Positions 52,891 through 62,354 of a stretch of 64,000 nucleotides of DNA are shown one piece after another. The stretch is from Sphingobium indicum B90A. GTDB taxonomy: Bacteria; Pseudomonadota; Alphaproteobacteria; Sphingomonadales; Sphingomonadaceae. The notes beneath the pieces are model-generated. The model was not told the DNA's origin. It ran no database searches and saw only the letters and a program-made list of their open reading frames with translations. A program made the position numbers and the translations under genes. The first letter of the stretch is position 1; each line of letters opens with the position of its first letter. Where the stretch lies: contig NZ_CP013070.1 in the NCBI RefSeq assembly GCF_000264945.2, forward strand, positions 1,798,001 to 1,862,000, written 5' to 3'.

Positions 52891-55518
52891 TTAGAAAGTC
52901 ACGTTCACGCGCGCATAATAATAGCCGCCGTTGATGCCATAGGGCGAGAAGGTCGGATATTTGCTCGTCGAATAGCCACGCTCCTGATTGGCCAGCTCCG
53001 TGTTGCGGATGAACTCCTTGGACCGCTGCGTCGGATATTTGTTGAACAGATTGTTTGCGCCGACGGAAATCTTGATCGGCTTGGCGATCTGATAGCCCAG
53101 TTCGAGGTCGGTGATGAACGCCTCCTTGACCGGCACCTTGATCAGATTGCCCGCATCCGGACCGCTACGCGCCGTTTCCAGCGTGTAGACCTGCGAATAA
53201 TAGCTTTCGCGCAGGTTCGCCGTGAACTTGCCCCAGGTCCAGAAGGCGTTGAACGTGCCCCGGAAGCGCGGCGTGCTATGCTCCAGTTCCACCTCGCTCG
53301 TCGCGTCGATCAGGCGCGTAAGCTCCGGATTGATCGTGCTGGAATAGAGCGCGGAGGGCAGCGGATTGATGCCCAGCACCTTGTTCTGATTGTAATTGGC
53401 GGTGAGCGTCAGGTCGAGCTTGCCCATATCGCCCAGCTCCGTGAGGTAGCTCGCCACCAGATCGATGCCGCGAGTCCGCATCTTCACGCCATTGACAAAG
53501 CTCTGCACCGACACGCCGCCTTCGGTGTTGCGATCGATGCCATTGTCCGCGAACAGCACATAGGCCGGGATGGCATCCGCCGTCCGCCAGTCGGTCACCG
53601 TGCTGCTGCCGCCCAGCGCCGCATTCACCGCGCTCAGCACCGCGAGCTGGTTGTAAATGGCATATTGGTCCGCATCGAAGGGCAGACAGGCCGCCGCGTT
53701 GCTGCCGGCATAGCCCGCCGGGCAGCGATTGCCGGTGAAACCGGAGAAGGCCGTCGAGGTCATGATGCGGTTGCGGATCGTGATCTGATAGGCGTCCAGC
53801 GTGAGGGTGAAGTTCCGCGTGGGATTGAACACCGTGCCCAGGCTGAAGTTGGTGGACTTTTCAGGCTTGAGACCGCCGAAGCCCAACGCTCCTGCCGCGG
53901 CCGAAGCGGGCGGCAGCACGCCGCCGATGAAGCCGGGGCCCACGTTCAGGCCCGAATAGCCGCCTTCCGCCAGAGTCGGCGCACGGAAGCCCGTGCTGAC
54001 CGTGCCGCGCAGCGCAAAGGCATCGGAAAAGTCGTAGCGGGTGGTCAGCTTGAAGACGGTCGTGTCACCGAAGTCGCTATAATGTTCGTGACGGACCGCG
54101 CCATCCACCAGCCAGTTTTCCAGCGGCTTTAGGCTGATGTCCAGATATTGCGAGAAATTGTCCCGCTTATACTTGCCCGCGTCATTGGGGCTGTAGCCGA
54201 AGAAGGACTGCGCACCGCCGCCATAATAGGAGGCCGGATCGCCGGCGCGGATTCCGTAGGTCTCGTGCCGAAATTCCAGGCCAGCCGCGATGTTGATCGG
54301 TTCCGAAAGGCCAACGTCCAGCGCATGCGTCAGGTCGAGCGTGTTGCTCCACTGGGTGTTGAAGAAATCGCCATTGTGGAAGGTTTCGGGCGTGAAGCCG
54401 GTATCGGCGTAAAGCTGGGCGTTGGCCGAATGGTAGACATAGACCTCTACCACATCCTTGCCGTAGGTGGAGGCCAGGTCGAAGGTCGTGTCGCCAACCG
54501 TGCCGCGGAAGCCGCCGGTCACCGAATAATCGGTTTCGTCGATCCGCTCCTGCGGCTGGAATCCCCCGGCATAATAGGGCACGCCGCTGGCGCTGACGAC
54601 GGTCGTCGGCGGCCGGGTATTTTCATAGGCGGCCGCCTTCTTGTGGCCGTAGCTGCCGAAGCTGTAGATTTCATAATCGCCGAATTCATAGCCGGCATTG
54701 TAGTTCACGACCGTCTGGTCGATGTGCGGATCGCCGATGATCCGGTTGGTATAGGGATAACCGGGCAGATTCTTGATTTCCGGGTAGGTCGAGGACAACC
54801 GGATCGCCTGCGGATTGATGTCGCCGCGGAAACTGAACCCCTTGTGCTTCTTCTGCGCGGAGATGTTGAGATAAGCGCCCTCGAAAGGGGCGAGACCGAT
54901 ATTGCCGCCAATCGCGTAGGTCTTGCCGCCCTGGTCATAATATTCGCCGCCGGTGGCATTGATCGAGCCGCCATGGTCGGCCTTCTTCTGGAGGAAGTTG
55001 ATGACGCCCGCGATGGCGTCCGTGCCATATTGCGCCGCCGCGCCGTCCTGCAGCACTTCGACGCGCTCGATCGATTCGGGCAGGATGAAGCTGATGTCCG
55101 GCGCGGCGCTGCCGCCGTAGGGCCCGCCCGCGACCGAAACGTTGGCCGTGCCATGGCGGCGCTTGCCGTTGACCAGGATCAGCGTGTGGTTCGGGCTCAG
55201 GCCGCGCAGCTTCATCTGCAGATTATGCGCCTGAAGGTCACCGCCGAAGGATTGCGCCTGAACCGAGGGAAGCTGTTGCGCCAGGCTCTGCATCAGGTCC
55301 GGAGACCCCGTGCGTTGCAACGTATCCGCGCTCAAAAGCTGGATCGGAGCAGGACTATCGACCGCTCGCATGCCGGTGAGGCGGGTGCCGGTCACGATGA
55401 TCGCAGCGCCATCGGTGGCAGAGGCTGCTTGCGGATCCGTCGTCTGAGCCAGAATAGTCGTTGGAGACGATAGCGCGATAATCATCGCCGTACGAGAAAT
55501 AAAACTCTTTGCGTTCAT
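52891..55518 (-). CDS. TonB-dependent receptor
   Basis: An 875-aa outer-membrane receptor. The signal peptide ends near residue 24 (SSPTTILAQ). The TonB box-like AAIIVTGTRL is near 38-47, and the plug domain (about 50-170) has LMQSLAQQLPSVQAQ, LRGLSPNHTLILVNGKRRHG and VEVLQDGAAAQYGTDAIAGVINF. The beta-barrel ends in the outer-membrane signal YYYARVNVTF with terminal Phe. ATG 55518 follows AGGGG at 7 bp. The plug resembles receptors that sphingomonads use for sugars or oligosaccharides, but the ligand is unknown. Confidence 0.92.
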   Translation of the reverse strand: MNAKSFISRTAMIIALSSPTTILAQTTDPQAASATDGAAIIVTGTRLTGMRAVDSPAPIQLLSADTLQRTGSPDLMQSLAQQLPSVQAQSFGGDLQAHNLQMKLRGLSPNHTLILVNGKRRHGTANVSVAGGPYGGSAAPDISFILPESIERVEVLQDGAAAQYGTDAIAGVINFLQKKADHGGSINATGGEYYDQGGKTYAIGGNIGLAPFEGAYLNISAQKKHKGFSFRGDINPQAIRLSSTYPEIKNLPGYPYTNRIIGDPHIDQTVVNYNAGYEFGDYEIYSFGSYGHKKAAAYENTRPPTTVVSASGVPYYAGGFQPQERIDETDYSVTGGFRGTVGDTTFDLASTYGKDVVEVYVYHSANAQLYADTGFTPETFHNGDFFNTQWSNTLDLTHALDVGLSEPINIAAGLEFRHETYGIRAGDPASYYGGGAQSFFGYSPNDAGKYKRDNFSQYLDISLKPLENWLVDGAVRHEHYSDFGDTTVFKLTTRYDFSDAFALRGTVSTGFRAPTLAEGGYSGLNVGPGFIGGVLPPASAAAGALGFGGLKPEKSTNFSLGTVFNPTRNFTLTLDAYQITIRNRIMTSTAFSGFTGNRCPAGYAGSNAAACLPFDADQYAIYNQLAVLSAVNAALGGSSTVTDWRTADAIPAYVLFADNGIDRNTEGGVSVQSFVNGVKMRTRGIDLVASYLTELGDMGKLDLTLTANYNQNKVLGINPLPSALYSSTINPELTRLIDATSEVELEHSTPRFRGTFNAFWTWGKFTANLRESYYSQVYTLETARSGPDAGNLIKVPVKEAFITDLELGYQIAKPIKISVGANNLFNKYPTQRSKEFIRNTELANQERGYSTSKYPTFSPYGINGGYYYARVNVTF

Positions 55519-55864
55519 GAACAGGCCCCTTGCTTTTGTTATTAAAAGAGCCTCTCCCGACAGATATTTTCTTGTTTTAATTGCCTCTATTTCTCCAAAT
55601 ATCTTCAAGACGCACTTTCCCTGCGCCAAACCTGCCGGTCTGATCGTCGGAAATATTGAGCAACCTCTGGAAACGGAACGCTGACACAAAACCGCCATCA
55701 AGGAAAAACGAATTTCGATGCGCATGCGAAATCATGCTTGGCCAGACCCGCGAGAGGCGAGACAATTCCCAATCAAGCCATTGAAACACAAAGAAAAAGG
55801 CGACGCCCTCACGGACGCCGCCTGTCTCTTTTTTACAACTGTCAAGGACAGCTTTTCGGAAGGA
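55519..55864. other. 346-bp gap with promoter region of the receptor gene
   Basis: A moderately AT-rich stretch that should hold the promoter of the TonB-dependent receptor. The rplS terminator is at its right end (55793-55835). No coding signal. Confidence 0.55.
55793..55835 (-). terminator. Terminator of the ffh-rplS operon
   Basis: Leftward, GGCGGCGTC and GGCGTCGCC form a 9-bp stem with two G-T pairs and a short loop, followed by TTTTTCTTTG. It is about 30 bp after the rplS stop. Confidence 0.75.
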
Positions 55865-56233
55865 TCAATCCTCGCTGCGCACGTCGCGGCGCTCGGCGAT
55901 GCGAGCGCGCTTGCCGGTGCGGCCGCGCAGATAATAGAGCTTGGCGCGACGCACCACGCCCTTGCGGACGACGGTGATCGAATCGATGTTCGGCGAATAA
56001 AGCGGGAAGACGCGCTCCACGCCCTCGCCGAAGCTGATCTTGCGCACGGTGAAGTTGCTGCCCATGCCCTTGTTCGAGCGGGCGATGCAGACGCCTTCGT
56101 AATTCTGAACGCGGCTGCGGTCGCCTTCGATGACCTTCACGCCGACGCGCAGCGTGTCGCCGGGGCGGAATTCCGGGATGTCCTTGGCCAGGGCCGCGAT
56201 ATTCTCGGCCTCGATCTGCTGGATCAGGTTCAT
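55865..56233 (-). CDS. rplS: Ribosomal protein bL19
   Basis: A 122-aa bL19. Features: [68 protein letters not shown] and [15 protein letters not shown]. Large-subunit protein at the 30S interface. Last gene of the operon, 12 bp after trmD. Confidence 0.96.
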   Translation of the reverse strand: MNLIQQIEAENIAALAKDIPEFRPGDTLRVGVKVIEGDRSRVQNYEGVCIARSNKGMGSNFTVRKISFGEGVERVFPLYSPNIDSITVVRKGVVRRAKLYYLRGRTGKRARIAERRDVRSED

Positions 56234-56245
56234 GACTTCTAAGTC

Positions 56246-56977
56246 CTACTTCTCGCGTTGCGCACCAGAGGGCGACTGGTCCCGAACGCCGATATGGCGT
56301 TCCCAAAGGTCCGGCCGCCTTAGCCGTGTGTCCTCTTCCGCCCTTTGTTTCCGCCAGGCGGCGATCTTCGCATGATCCCCCGATCGCAACACTTCAGGGA
56401 TCATGCGCCCTTCCCATATAACGGGCCGGGTATAGTGCGGATATTCGAGGAGGCCGCTTTCGAAGCTCTCCTCATCCCCACTGGAAGCGGCGCCCATTAC
56501 CCCAGGAAGCAGGCGGATGCAAGCATCCAGCAGCATCAGCGCGCCCATTTCCCCGCCGGAAAGGATGATGTCCCCCATGCTGACCTGCTCGACGGGCCGC
56601 GCCTCGAAAATCCGCTCGTCAAACCCCTCGAACCGGCCGCAGAGGATGGTCGCTCCCGGACCGGCGGCGAGTTCGCGAATCCGCCCCTGCGTGACCGGCG
56701 CGCCCCGCGGCGTCATGGCGATGACGGGCAGGTCCGGGCGCTTTGCCAGCGCATGGTCGATGGCATGGGCCAATATGTCGGCGCGCAGCACCATGCCCGC
56801 GCCGCCGCCCGCAGGCGTATCGTCCACCGTGCGGTGCCTGTCCGTGGCGAAGTCGCGGATGTGGATCGGATCGCAGGCCCATTTCCCCTCCGCCAGCGCC
56901 CGCCCGGCCAGCGACATGCCCAAAGGCCCCGGAAACATCTCCGGATAGAGGGTCAATAGCTGGGCCTGGAAGCTCAC
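56246..56977 (-). CDS. trmD: tRNA (guanine-N1)-methyltransferase
   Basis: A 243-aa SPOUT enzyme making m1G37 in t[59 protein letters not shown] and [29 protein letters not shown] are all present. The start is a GTG at 56977 that overlaps the upstream stop by 4 bp; the long open frame upstream is spurious. Confidence 0.94.
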   Translation of the reverse strand: MSFQAQLLTLYPEMFPGPLGMSLAGRALAEGKWACDPIHIRDFATDRHRTVDDTPAGGGAGMVLRADILAHAIDHALAKRPDLPVIAMTPRGAPVTQGRIRELAAGPGATILCGRFEGFDERIFEARPVEQVSMGDIILSGGEMGALMLLDACIRLLPGVMGAASSGDEESFESGLLEYPHYTRPVIWEGRMIPEVLRSGDHAKIAAWRKQRAEEDTRLRRPDLWERHIGVRDQSPSGAQREK

Positions 56978-57246
56978 GTCCTGCGCGCCTTGAGCCACGC
57001 CCCCGCCACGCCGCCCAGCATCGACGCCGCGCCGCCCAGCATCAACGCGATGCCGATGCCGCGCAGCAGGTCGGCGAAGGGACGGTCCGGCTGCATCAGC
57101 GCGGGCAGCAGGAACAGCATGGGAATGGGAATGACCAGCGCCGCGGCCGCCGCGATCTTGAGCGCGCGCGACCAGGACATGGCGAACAGCCGCCAGCCAG
57201 CGGCGACCATCAGGAGCAGGTAGAGGGCGGCAAGGATTTTCGGCAT
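56974..57246 (-). CDS. Small membrane protein between rimM and trmD
   Basis: A 90-aa protein with three hydrophobic segments ([64 protein letters not shown]). It is translationally coupled to trmD. I do not recognise a family. Its place in a ribosome-assembly operon need not reflect function. Confidence 0.65.
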   Translation of the reverse strand: MPKILAALYLLLMVAAGWRLFAMSWSRALKIAAAAALVIPIPMLFLLPALMQPDRPFADLLRGIGIALMLGGAASMLGGVAGAWLKARRT

Positions 57247-57283
57247 GGTTCGCCCTCCAACGGTCTCTCATCTACACGCAACA

Positions 57284-57305
57284 TGCTCCCGCGAAGGCAG
57301 GAGCA
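57284..57305. repeat. REP-like palindrome (GCTCC type)
   Basis: TGCTCCCGC and GCAGGAGCA around GAAG, one mismatch in the stem. Same family as 60070-60091. It lies in the gap between rimM and the small membrane protein gene. Confidence 0.6.
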
Positions 57306-57319
57306 GGCCAACCGAAAAA

Positions 57320-57799
57320 TCAAACGGCGAAGGCCGCCTCGACGACCGCCCGCCCATCCGCGATGGTCACCGCATGCATCGGCGCCATGAAGCGCTTGCC
57401 GTTGGGCCGCTCCACCTCGATGATGTCGCCCGCGCCGAAATTCTCGACCGCCACGACATGGCCCAGCCCCTCTCCCTCGCTGGAGAAACAGGGCAGGTCG
57501 ATCAGGTCGGCATGATAATATTCGCCCTCCCCCAGGGGAGGCAAGGCGGACCGGGGCACCGTCAGCTCGGTCCCCCGCAACGCCTCCGCAGCGGAGCGAT
57601 CGCCGACCTCGGCAAAGCGCGCGACCGCGCCATTGGGGCCGGGGCGCACCGACTTCAACGTCAATGTGCGCCCCGCCGCATCGAAGCCGCCATAGGATTT
57701 GAGCGTTTCCGCCCCCTCCCCAAACAGCTTCAGGCGGACCTCGCCCGTCACCCCATGCGCGCCGATGATGACGGCGAGAGTGACGGGCTTGTCGGTCAA
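57320..57799 (-). CDS. rimM: Ribosome maturation factor RimM
   Basis: A 159-aa RimM. The N-terminal domain has VTLAVIIGAHGVTGEVRLKLFGE. The PRC-barrel C-terminal half has GEYYHADLIDLPCFSSEGEGLGHVVAVENFGAGDIIEVERPNGKRFMAPM. It assists 30S assembly around uS19. 5 bp after rpsP. Confidence 0.94.
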   Translation of the reverse strand: MTDKPVTLAVIIGAHGVTGEVRLKLFGEGAETLKSYGGFDAAGRTLTLKSVRPGPNGAVARFAEVGDRSAAEALRGTELTVPRSALPPLGEGEYYHADLIDLPCFSSEGEGLGHVVAVENFGAGDIIEVERPNGKRFMAPMHAVTIADGRAVVEAAFAV

Positions 57800-57804
57800 A
57801 GGGC

Positions 57805-58272
57805 TCAGCCTTCGGCCTGCTCGGCGGCGGCTTCCTCAGCCGGAGCGGCTGCTTCTTCGGCAGCCGGCTCTTCGGCCGGAGCGGCAGCGGCCTCGGCGGC
57901 GGCGGCCTTGGCGGCTTCGGCGGCCTCAGCGGCTTCCGCGGCCTTGGCGGCGCGGTCTTCGGCGCGATCCTTGGCCTTCTGGCCCGGCTCGGCCTTCTTC
58001 GGGTTGTTGCGGGCGGCGCGCTCCTTCACGCCGGCGGCGTCCAGGAAGCGGGCCACGCGGTCGGTCGGCTGCGCGCCGGCGGCGACCCAGTGCTTCGCCC
58101 GCTCGACGTCCAGAACGACGCGCTTCTCGTCGCCCTTGGGCAGGACGGGGTTGTAGCTGCCGATGCGCTCGATGAACTTGCCGTCACGCGGGGCGCGGCT
58201 GTCGGCCACGACGATGCGATAATAGGGACGCTTCTTGGAACCGCCGCGCGAAAGACGAATGGACGTTGCCAT
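57805..58272 (-). CDS. rpsP: Ribosomal protein bS16
   Basis: A 155-aa bS16. The core is [41 protein letters not shown], then [23 protein letters not shown]. After about residue 85 there is a long low-complexity Ala/Glu tail, longer than in enterobacterial bS16 (about 82 aa) but usual for sphingomonads. Confidence 0.96.
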   Translation of the reverse strand: MATSIRLSRGGSKKRPYYRIVVADSRAPRDGKFIERIGSYNPVLPKGDEKRVVLDVERAKHWVAAGAQPTDRVARFLDAAGVKERAARNNPKKAEPGQKAKDRAEDRAAKAAEAAEAAEAAKAAAAEAAAAPAEEPAAEEAAAPAEEAAAEQAEG

Positions 58273-58312
58273 GTAATTTGACCTTTCTAACTAACTGTCT
58301 GTTTCTCAATTC

Positions 58313-58370
58313 GTCATCCCAGCGAAGGCTGGGATCTGGTGCCTGAAATCCCAGCCTTCGCTGGGATGAC
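58313..58370. repeat. Inverted pair of REP-like palindromes between ffh and rpsP
   Basis: GTCATCCCAGCGAAGGCTGG (58313 on) and its perfect inverted copy ending at 58370 form 23-bp arms around 12 bp. Each arm is itself a hairpin (ATCCCAGC / GCTGGGAT around GAAG). The same unit occurs once at 33339-33363. Confidence 0.85.
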
Positions 58371-58373
58371 GGG

Positions 58374-59822
58374 CTATTTCTTCAAGAAATTCTGAAAGCC
58401 CGGCGGCAGGTTCGGCATATTGCCTCCCAGCCCCGGCAGGCCCTGCGGCGGCGCGCCGCCCCCGCCGAGCATCCCGTCCAGCCCGCCGCCGGTGAACATC
58501 TTGGCCAGCCCTTTGAGGCCACCCATCTTGCGGATCTTCTTCATCGCCGTTTCCATTTCCTGATGCATTTTCAGGAGACGGTTGACTTCCTGCACCGTGG
58601 TGCCGCTGCCCTTGGCGATGCGGATCTTGCGCTTGGCGTTGATCAGGGCGGGCTTTTCCCGCTCCTTGGGGGTCATCGACCCGATCATCGCGTCCAGATG
58701 GATCAGCGTTTTGTCGTTGGCGCCGCTATTGGCCATCGCCGCCTGCGCCTTCTTGAGGCCCGGCAGCATGCCCGCCAGCGCGCCAAGCCCGCCCATGCGG
58801 CGCATCTGGTTCAACTGGGCGCGCAGGTCGTTCATGTCGAACTGACCCTTGGCCATCTTCTTGGCCAGCTTGTCGGCTTCCTCGGCGTCGATGGTCTCGG
58901 CCGCCTTCTCGACCAGCGACACGACATCGCCCATGCCCAGGATGCGCTGCGCCACCCGCGCCGGATGGAACGGCTCTATGGCGTCCAGCTTTTCGCCGGT
59001 GCCCGCGAACTTGATCGGACGTCCGGTGACGGCCCGCATCGACAGCGCCGCGCCGCCACGGGCATCGCCGTCCATCCGGGTCAGCACCACGCCGGTCAGC
59101 GGCACCTGCGCCGTAAAGCTGGTCGCGACATTCACCGCGTCCTGGCCGGTCAGCGAGTCGACCACCAGCAGGATTTCCGCCGGGTTGGAGACTTCGGCGA
59201 CCGCCTTCATCTCGTCCATTAGCGCCTGGTCGACATGCAGGCGACCGGCGGTGTCCAGCATCACCACGTCGAAGCCCTGCAGCTTCGCCGCCTGCAACGC
59301 CCGCTTCGCGATGTCGACCGGCTGCTGCCCCGGCACGATGGGCAGGGTCGCCACATCGGTCTGGGTACCAAGCACCGCCAACTGCTCCTGCGCGGCGGGG
59401 CGCTGGACGTCGAGCGATGCCATCAGCACCTTCTTGCGCTCTTTTTCCTTGAGGCGCCTGGCGATCTTGGCGGTGGAGGTGGTCTTGCCCGACCCCTGCA
59501 GGCCGACCATCATGATGACGGCGGGCGGGATCACGTCGATCAGCAGATCGCTGGTTTCCGCGCCCAGCGTCTCGGTCAGCGTGTCGGAGACGATCTTGAC
59601 GACCATCTGCCCCGGCGTGACCGAGCGCAGCACGTCGCTGCCGACCGCCCGCTCGGTCGCCTGCTCCACGAACTGGCGGACGACGGGAAGCGCGACATCG
59701 GCCTCCAGCAGCGCGATTCGCACCTCGCGCATCGCGGCGCGGACATCGTCCTCCGTCAGCGCACCGCGCCCACGCAGCTTGTCGAATACCCCACCAAGAC
59801 GATCGCTGAGCGAATCGAACAT
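58374..59822 (-). CDS. ffh: Signal recognition particle protein Ffh
   Basis: A 482-aa SRP GTPase. N domain helices at 1-90, G domain with GLQGSGKTTSTAKIA near 107, DTAGRLHVD and TRMDGDARGGAAL, then the Met-rich M domain that binds 4.5S RNA and signal sequences (RKMGGLKGLAKMF ... GGNMPNLPPGFQNFLKK). ATG 59822 has GAGG at 5 bp; ATG 59825 is too close to it. First gene of the ffh-rplS operon. Confidence 0.95.
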   Translation of the reverse strand: MFDSLSDRLGGVFDKLRGRGALTEDDVRAAMREVRIALLEADVALPVVRQFVEQATERAVGSDVLRSVTPGQMVVKIVSDTLTETLGAETSDLLIDVIPPAVIMMVGLQGSGKTTSTAKIARRLKEKERKKVLMASLDVQRPAAQEQLAVLGTQTDVATLPIVPGQQPVDIAKRALQAAKLQGFDVVMLDTAGRLHVDQALMDEMKAVAEVSNPAEILLVVDSLTGQDAVNVATSFTAQVPLTGVVLTRMDGDARGGAALSMRAVTGRPIKFAGTGEKLDAIEPFHPARVAQRILGMGDVVSLVEKAAETIDAEEADKLAKKMAKGQFDMNDLRAQLNQMRRMGGLGALAGMLPGLKKAQAAMANSGANDKTLIHLDAMIGSMTPKEREKPALINAKRKIRIAKGSGTTVQEVNRLLKMHQEMETAMKKIRKMGGLKGLAKMFTGGGLDGMLGGGGAPPQGLPGLGGNMPNLPPGFQNFLKK

Positions 59823-60030
59823 CATCACCTCATTTGGACCGAAAGGCCCGGAAAACTACGCCACCCCGCCAAACGACAAAATCGCCGGCGGGCGAAACCT
59901 CGCCGGCCAGCGTCCATCCGGTGCCCCCTTTTGGGCGCCATGGATTTGTCAGGGTATCAGGCGGCGAACCGCCCGATTGCTTGCGGCGCCTTTAGCGGAA
60001 AGGGAATTAGGATGCAACAAGGTCGGGTAT

Positions 60031-60066
60031 GGCCATTTCCCGACATTCCGAATCTGTCCACGCGGC
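60031..60066. repeat. Solo right end of the MITE-like repeat
   Basis: GGCCATTTCCCGACATTCCG followed by AATCTGTCCACGCGGC closely matches the right ends of the elements at 41603-41806 and 46179-46407. No left end was found within several hundred bases, so this is a fragment. Confidence 0.55.
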
Positions 60067-60069
60067 ATA

Positions 60070-60091
60070 GGCTCCTGCCTTCGCAGGAGCC
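60070..60091. repeat. REP-like palindrome (GCTCC type)
   Basis: Perfect 9-bp arms GGCTCCTGC and GCAGGAGCC around CTTC, just downstream of the M24 peptidase gene and directly next to the solo MITE end. May serve as a transcript end. Confidence 0.65.
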
Positions 60092-60112
60092 CGGCGCTAT
60101 CCAAAAGCAAGC

Positions 60113-61435
60113 CTACCGCCCCATCGCCCCCTCGACCTCCTCCACCGTTCGCGGCACGCCCTCGCTCAACCGCTGCGATCCTGTCGGCGTGATCAGGTAC
60201 AGATCCTCGATCCGGATGCCGTAATTGGCGGACTGGACATAAAGCCCCGGCTCCACCGTGATCACCGCGCCCGCCGGCAGCGGCTTCGACATGTCGCCCG
60301 CATCATGGACGTCGAGCCCGACCAGATGCCCCAACCCATGGGTGAAATCGTCGACCCGCCCCGCCTTGCGGAACACCTCCTTCGCCGCCTCGACCAGATC
60401 CTCATAATAGACCCCGGCCTTGAGCTTCGCGACAGCCGCCGCTTGGGCAGCCAACACCAGTTCATAGGATGCGCGCTGCTCGTCGGTGAACCTGCCGCTG
60501 GCAGGGAAGGTGCGCGTCACGTCGCAGGCATAGCCCCCGACGGAGGCCGCCGCGTCGATCAGGATCAGATCCTTCTCCCCGATCACCCCGCCGCCGCCCG
60601 TATAGTGCAGCGACGCCGCGTTGCGCCCGGTGGCGACGATGCTGTCATAGGCCAGCCCCTCGCCGTCCCCGGCGCGGAAGCCATCCTCCAATATCGCCTT
60701 CAACTGCCTTTCGGTCATGCCGGGGCGCACCTGCTTCATCGCCGCAAGATGGCCCCGCGCCGTCGCCGCCATCGCCTTGCGCATCAACTCCAGTTCGCGC
60801 GCCTCCTTGACGATGCGCAGCGAGGGCAGAAGGCCGCTGTCGTCCTTCAACGATACGCCCGGCACCCGCTGCATCACCTTGCCGTAAAGCTCCAGCGCCT
60901 TGGGCACGGGCGCGGACGCGCTGACGATCGGCCCCAGGAAATGCAGCGTCTTGGACCGCTCGGCCAGGGTGGTGACCAGGCTCCCCAGGCCGCTGGTGCG
61001 CGCCACCCGCGAAAAGCCCGTGCGCCGCTCCAGTTCGGTGCCCAGCGGCAGGCGCTCTACCTCCCACCGCTCCGACTCCACGTCGCGGGACGGCAGCAGC
61101 AGCCATTCCCTGACCGTGCGCTCGGCAGGCGCCATGACCAGGACGGCGCCCGGCTCGTCGACAATGCCGGTCAGCCAGGCGAAATCGCCATCCTGCACGA
61201 AGGGCGGCGCCACCGCCGCGCCGCTTTCCACCGGCCCCGCGCCATGGACGACGGCGACGCCGTCCTTCAACGCCTCCATCACCCGGCGGCGGCGCTCGCG
61301 AAACACGTCGGGCGCGAAGGGGACGGTGCCCGAAGGCGTCGCAAAACCCTGCGGCGGCAGAACCTGCGCCCGCAACCCGGCGGCGCACAGGAACGAAGCC
61401 GTCCCGCCCGCGATGATCGACCGTCTGTCCAACAT
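60113..61435 (-). CDS. Exported M24 family (Xaa-Pro-type) metallopeptidase
   Basis: A 440-aa protein. The N-terminus MLDRRSIIAGGTASFLCAAGLRAQ is a signal peptide with a twin-arginine-like RRS. The N-terminal creatinase-like domain spans about 40-195, the pita-bread catalytic domain about 205-430. Metal ligands fall in LIDAAASVGGYACDVTRTF (two Asp), HGLGHLVGLDVHD (His), ITVEPGLY and IRIEDLYLIT (two Glu). It should remove N-terminal residues before proline in exported peptides. Confidence 0.9.
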   Translation of the reverse strand: MLDRRSIIAGGTASFLCAAGLRAQVLPPQGFATPSGTVPFAPDVFRERRRRVMEALKDGVAVVHGAGPVESGAAVAPPFVQDGDFAWLTGIVDEPGAVLVMAPAERTVREWLLLPSRDVESERWEVERLPLGTELERRTGFSRVARTSGLGSLVTTLAERSKTLHFLGPIVSASAPVPKALELYGKVMQRVPGVSLKDDSGLLPSLRIVKEARELELMRKAMAATARGHLAAMKQVRPGMTERQLKAILEDGFRAGDGEGLAYDSIVATGRNAASLHYTGGGGVIGEKDLILIDAAASVGGYACDVTRTFPASGRFTDEQRASYELVLAAQAAAVAKLKAGVYYEDLVEAAKEVFRKAGRVDDFTHGLGHLVGLDVHDAGDMSKPLPAGAVITVEPGLYVQSANYGIRIEDLYLITPTGSQRLSEGVPRTVEEVEGAMGR

Positions 61436-61554
61436 GGTCCTGAACTCCCTTGCCGAACGGATTGGAACAGCAAGAGGCGTATGATGTCAATAATACAGTA
61501 AAAGGCCCCGCCAAAAAGGCGAGGCCATTCTATGAAACGCTCTTGGACTTGCGT

Positions 61555-61737
61555 TCAGATCTTGTCGCCAAGCGCGCCCTTGACCGAACCTTTGATGTCC
61601 TGCGCCGTGCCCTTGGCCTTCTGCGCCCGGCCTTCCGCGACCAGATCGGGATCGCGCTGGTTGCGGCCGGTTGCTTCCTTGATCGCTCCGGCAGCCTTGT
61701 TGCCGGCCGCCTTCACCTTGTCGGTCATCTCACCCAT
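61555..61737 (-). CDS. CsbD family stress protein
   Basis: A 60-aa protein: TDKVKAAGNKAAGAIKEATGRNQRDPDLVAEGRAQKAKGTAQDIKGSVKGALGDKI. The repeated Lys/Ala/Gly helix with the central GR-N-RDPDL-AEG motif is CsbD. It is a small hydrophilic protein of general stress regulons. AAGGAGA precedes the ATG, and an EcfG-like promoter lies upstream. Confidence 0.9.
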   Translation of the reverse strand: MGEMTDKVKAAGNKAAGAIKEATGRNQRDPDLVAEGRAQKAKGTAQDIKGSVKGALGDKI

Positions 61738-61769
61738 CGGATGTCTCCTTCGGTTGCTGTTGCCCCATA

Positions 61770-61795
61770 AACGGGCGGGCAGAACCGAAAGTTGC
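61770..61795 (-). promoter_or_regulatory. EcfG-like promoter of the CsbD gene
   Basis: Leftward GCAAC (61795-61791), 17-bp spacer and CGTT (61773-61770): one base from the EcfG consensus. Predicted start near 61762, about 25 nt before the ATG. Confidence 0.55.
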
Positions 61796-61828
61796 CTCCA
61801 ATACGCAGGCGGAACGGACGGGGCTGCC

Positions 61829-62344
61829 CTAATCCGTTTCCGAAGGCCTGCGCGCCCGCCGTTCCGCGACGAATTCGCTGATCGCCTGGCCGCTGGCGTT
61901 CAGCAGCGGATAGGTGCGCGCGTCGGAGAGCCAGTCCGGCCGCCGTGCGCCGCTGCCGTAGAAGGTGTCGTAAACCAGGCTGAACGCCAGAAAGACCAGC
62001 GTCGCGCCGATCAGCCCCTTCACCGCCCCGAACCCCGCGCCCAGCACCCGGTCGACAGGCCCCAGCACCGACTGCCGCGTGCGGCGGCCAATGGCGCGGG
62101 CGAGCAGCTTGCCCGCGCCGAAGGTGACGCCGAACACCAGCGCGAAGGCCAGCACCGCCGCCCCGCTGGTGCTGCCGACGAAGGACGTGGCCAGTTCCGT
62201 GACCGAGGCATGGAACAGCCGGATCGCGAAGATCGCCAGCACCCATGCGATCAGCGACAGGGTTTCCTGCACGAAACCCCGCATCAGCCCGAAAATGGCG
62301 CAGCCGCCGATCAGCAGCAGGACGAGAATATCGATCGCGTTCAT
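61829..62344 (-). CDS. cvpA: CvpA family membrane protein
   Basis: A 171-aa protein with about four membrane segments. MNAIDILVLLLIGGCAIFGLMRGFVQETLSLIAWVLAIFAI at the start and RVLGAGFGAVKGLIGATLVFLAF later are typical of CvpA (colicin V production protein), whose role is unclear. ATG 62344 gives the family N-terminus; the upstream extension overlaps radA. 10 bp after radA. Confidence 0.88.
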   Translation of the reverse strand: MNAIDILVLLLIGGCAIFGLMRGFVQETLSLIAWVLAIFAIRLFHASVTELATSFVGSTSGAAVLAFALVFGVTFGAGKLLARAIGRRTRQSVLGPVDRVLGAGFGAVKGLIGATLVFLAFSLVYDTFYGSGARRPDWLSDARTYPLLNASGQAISEFVAERRARRPSETD

Positions 62345-62354
62345 CGCGCCGTGG

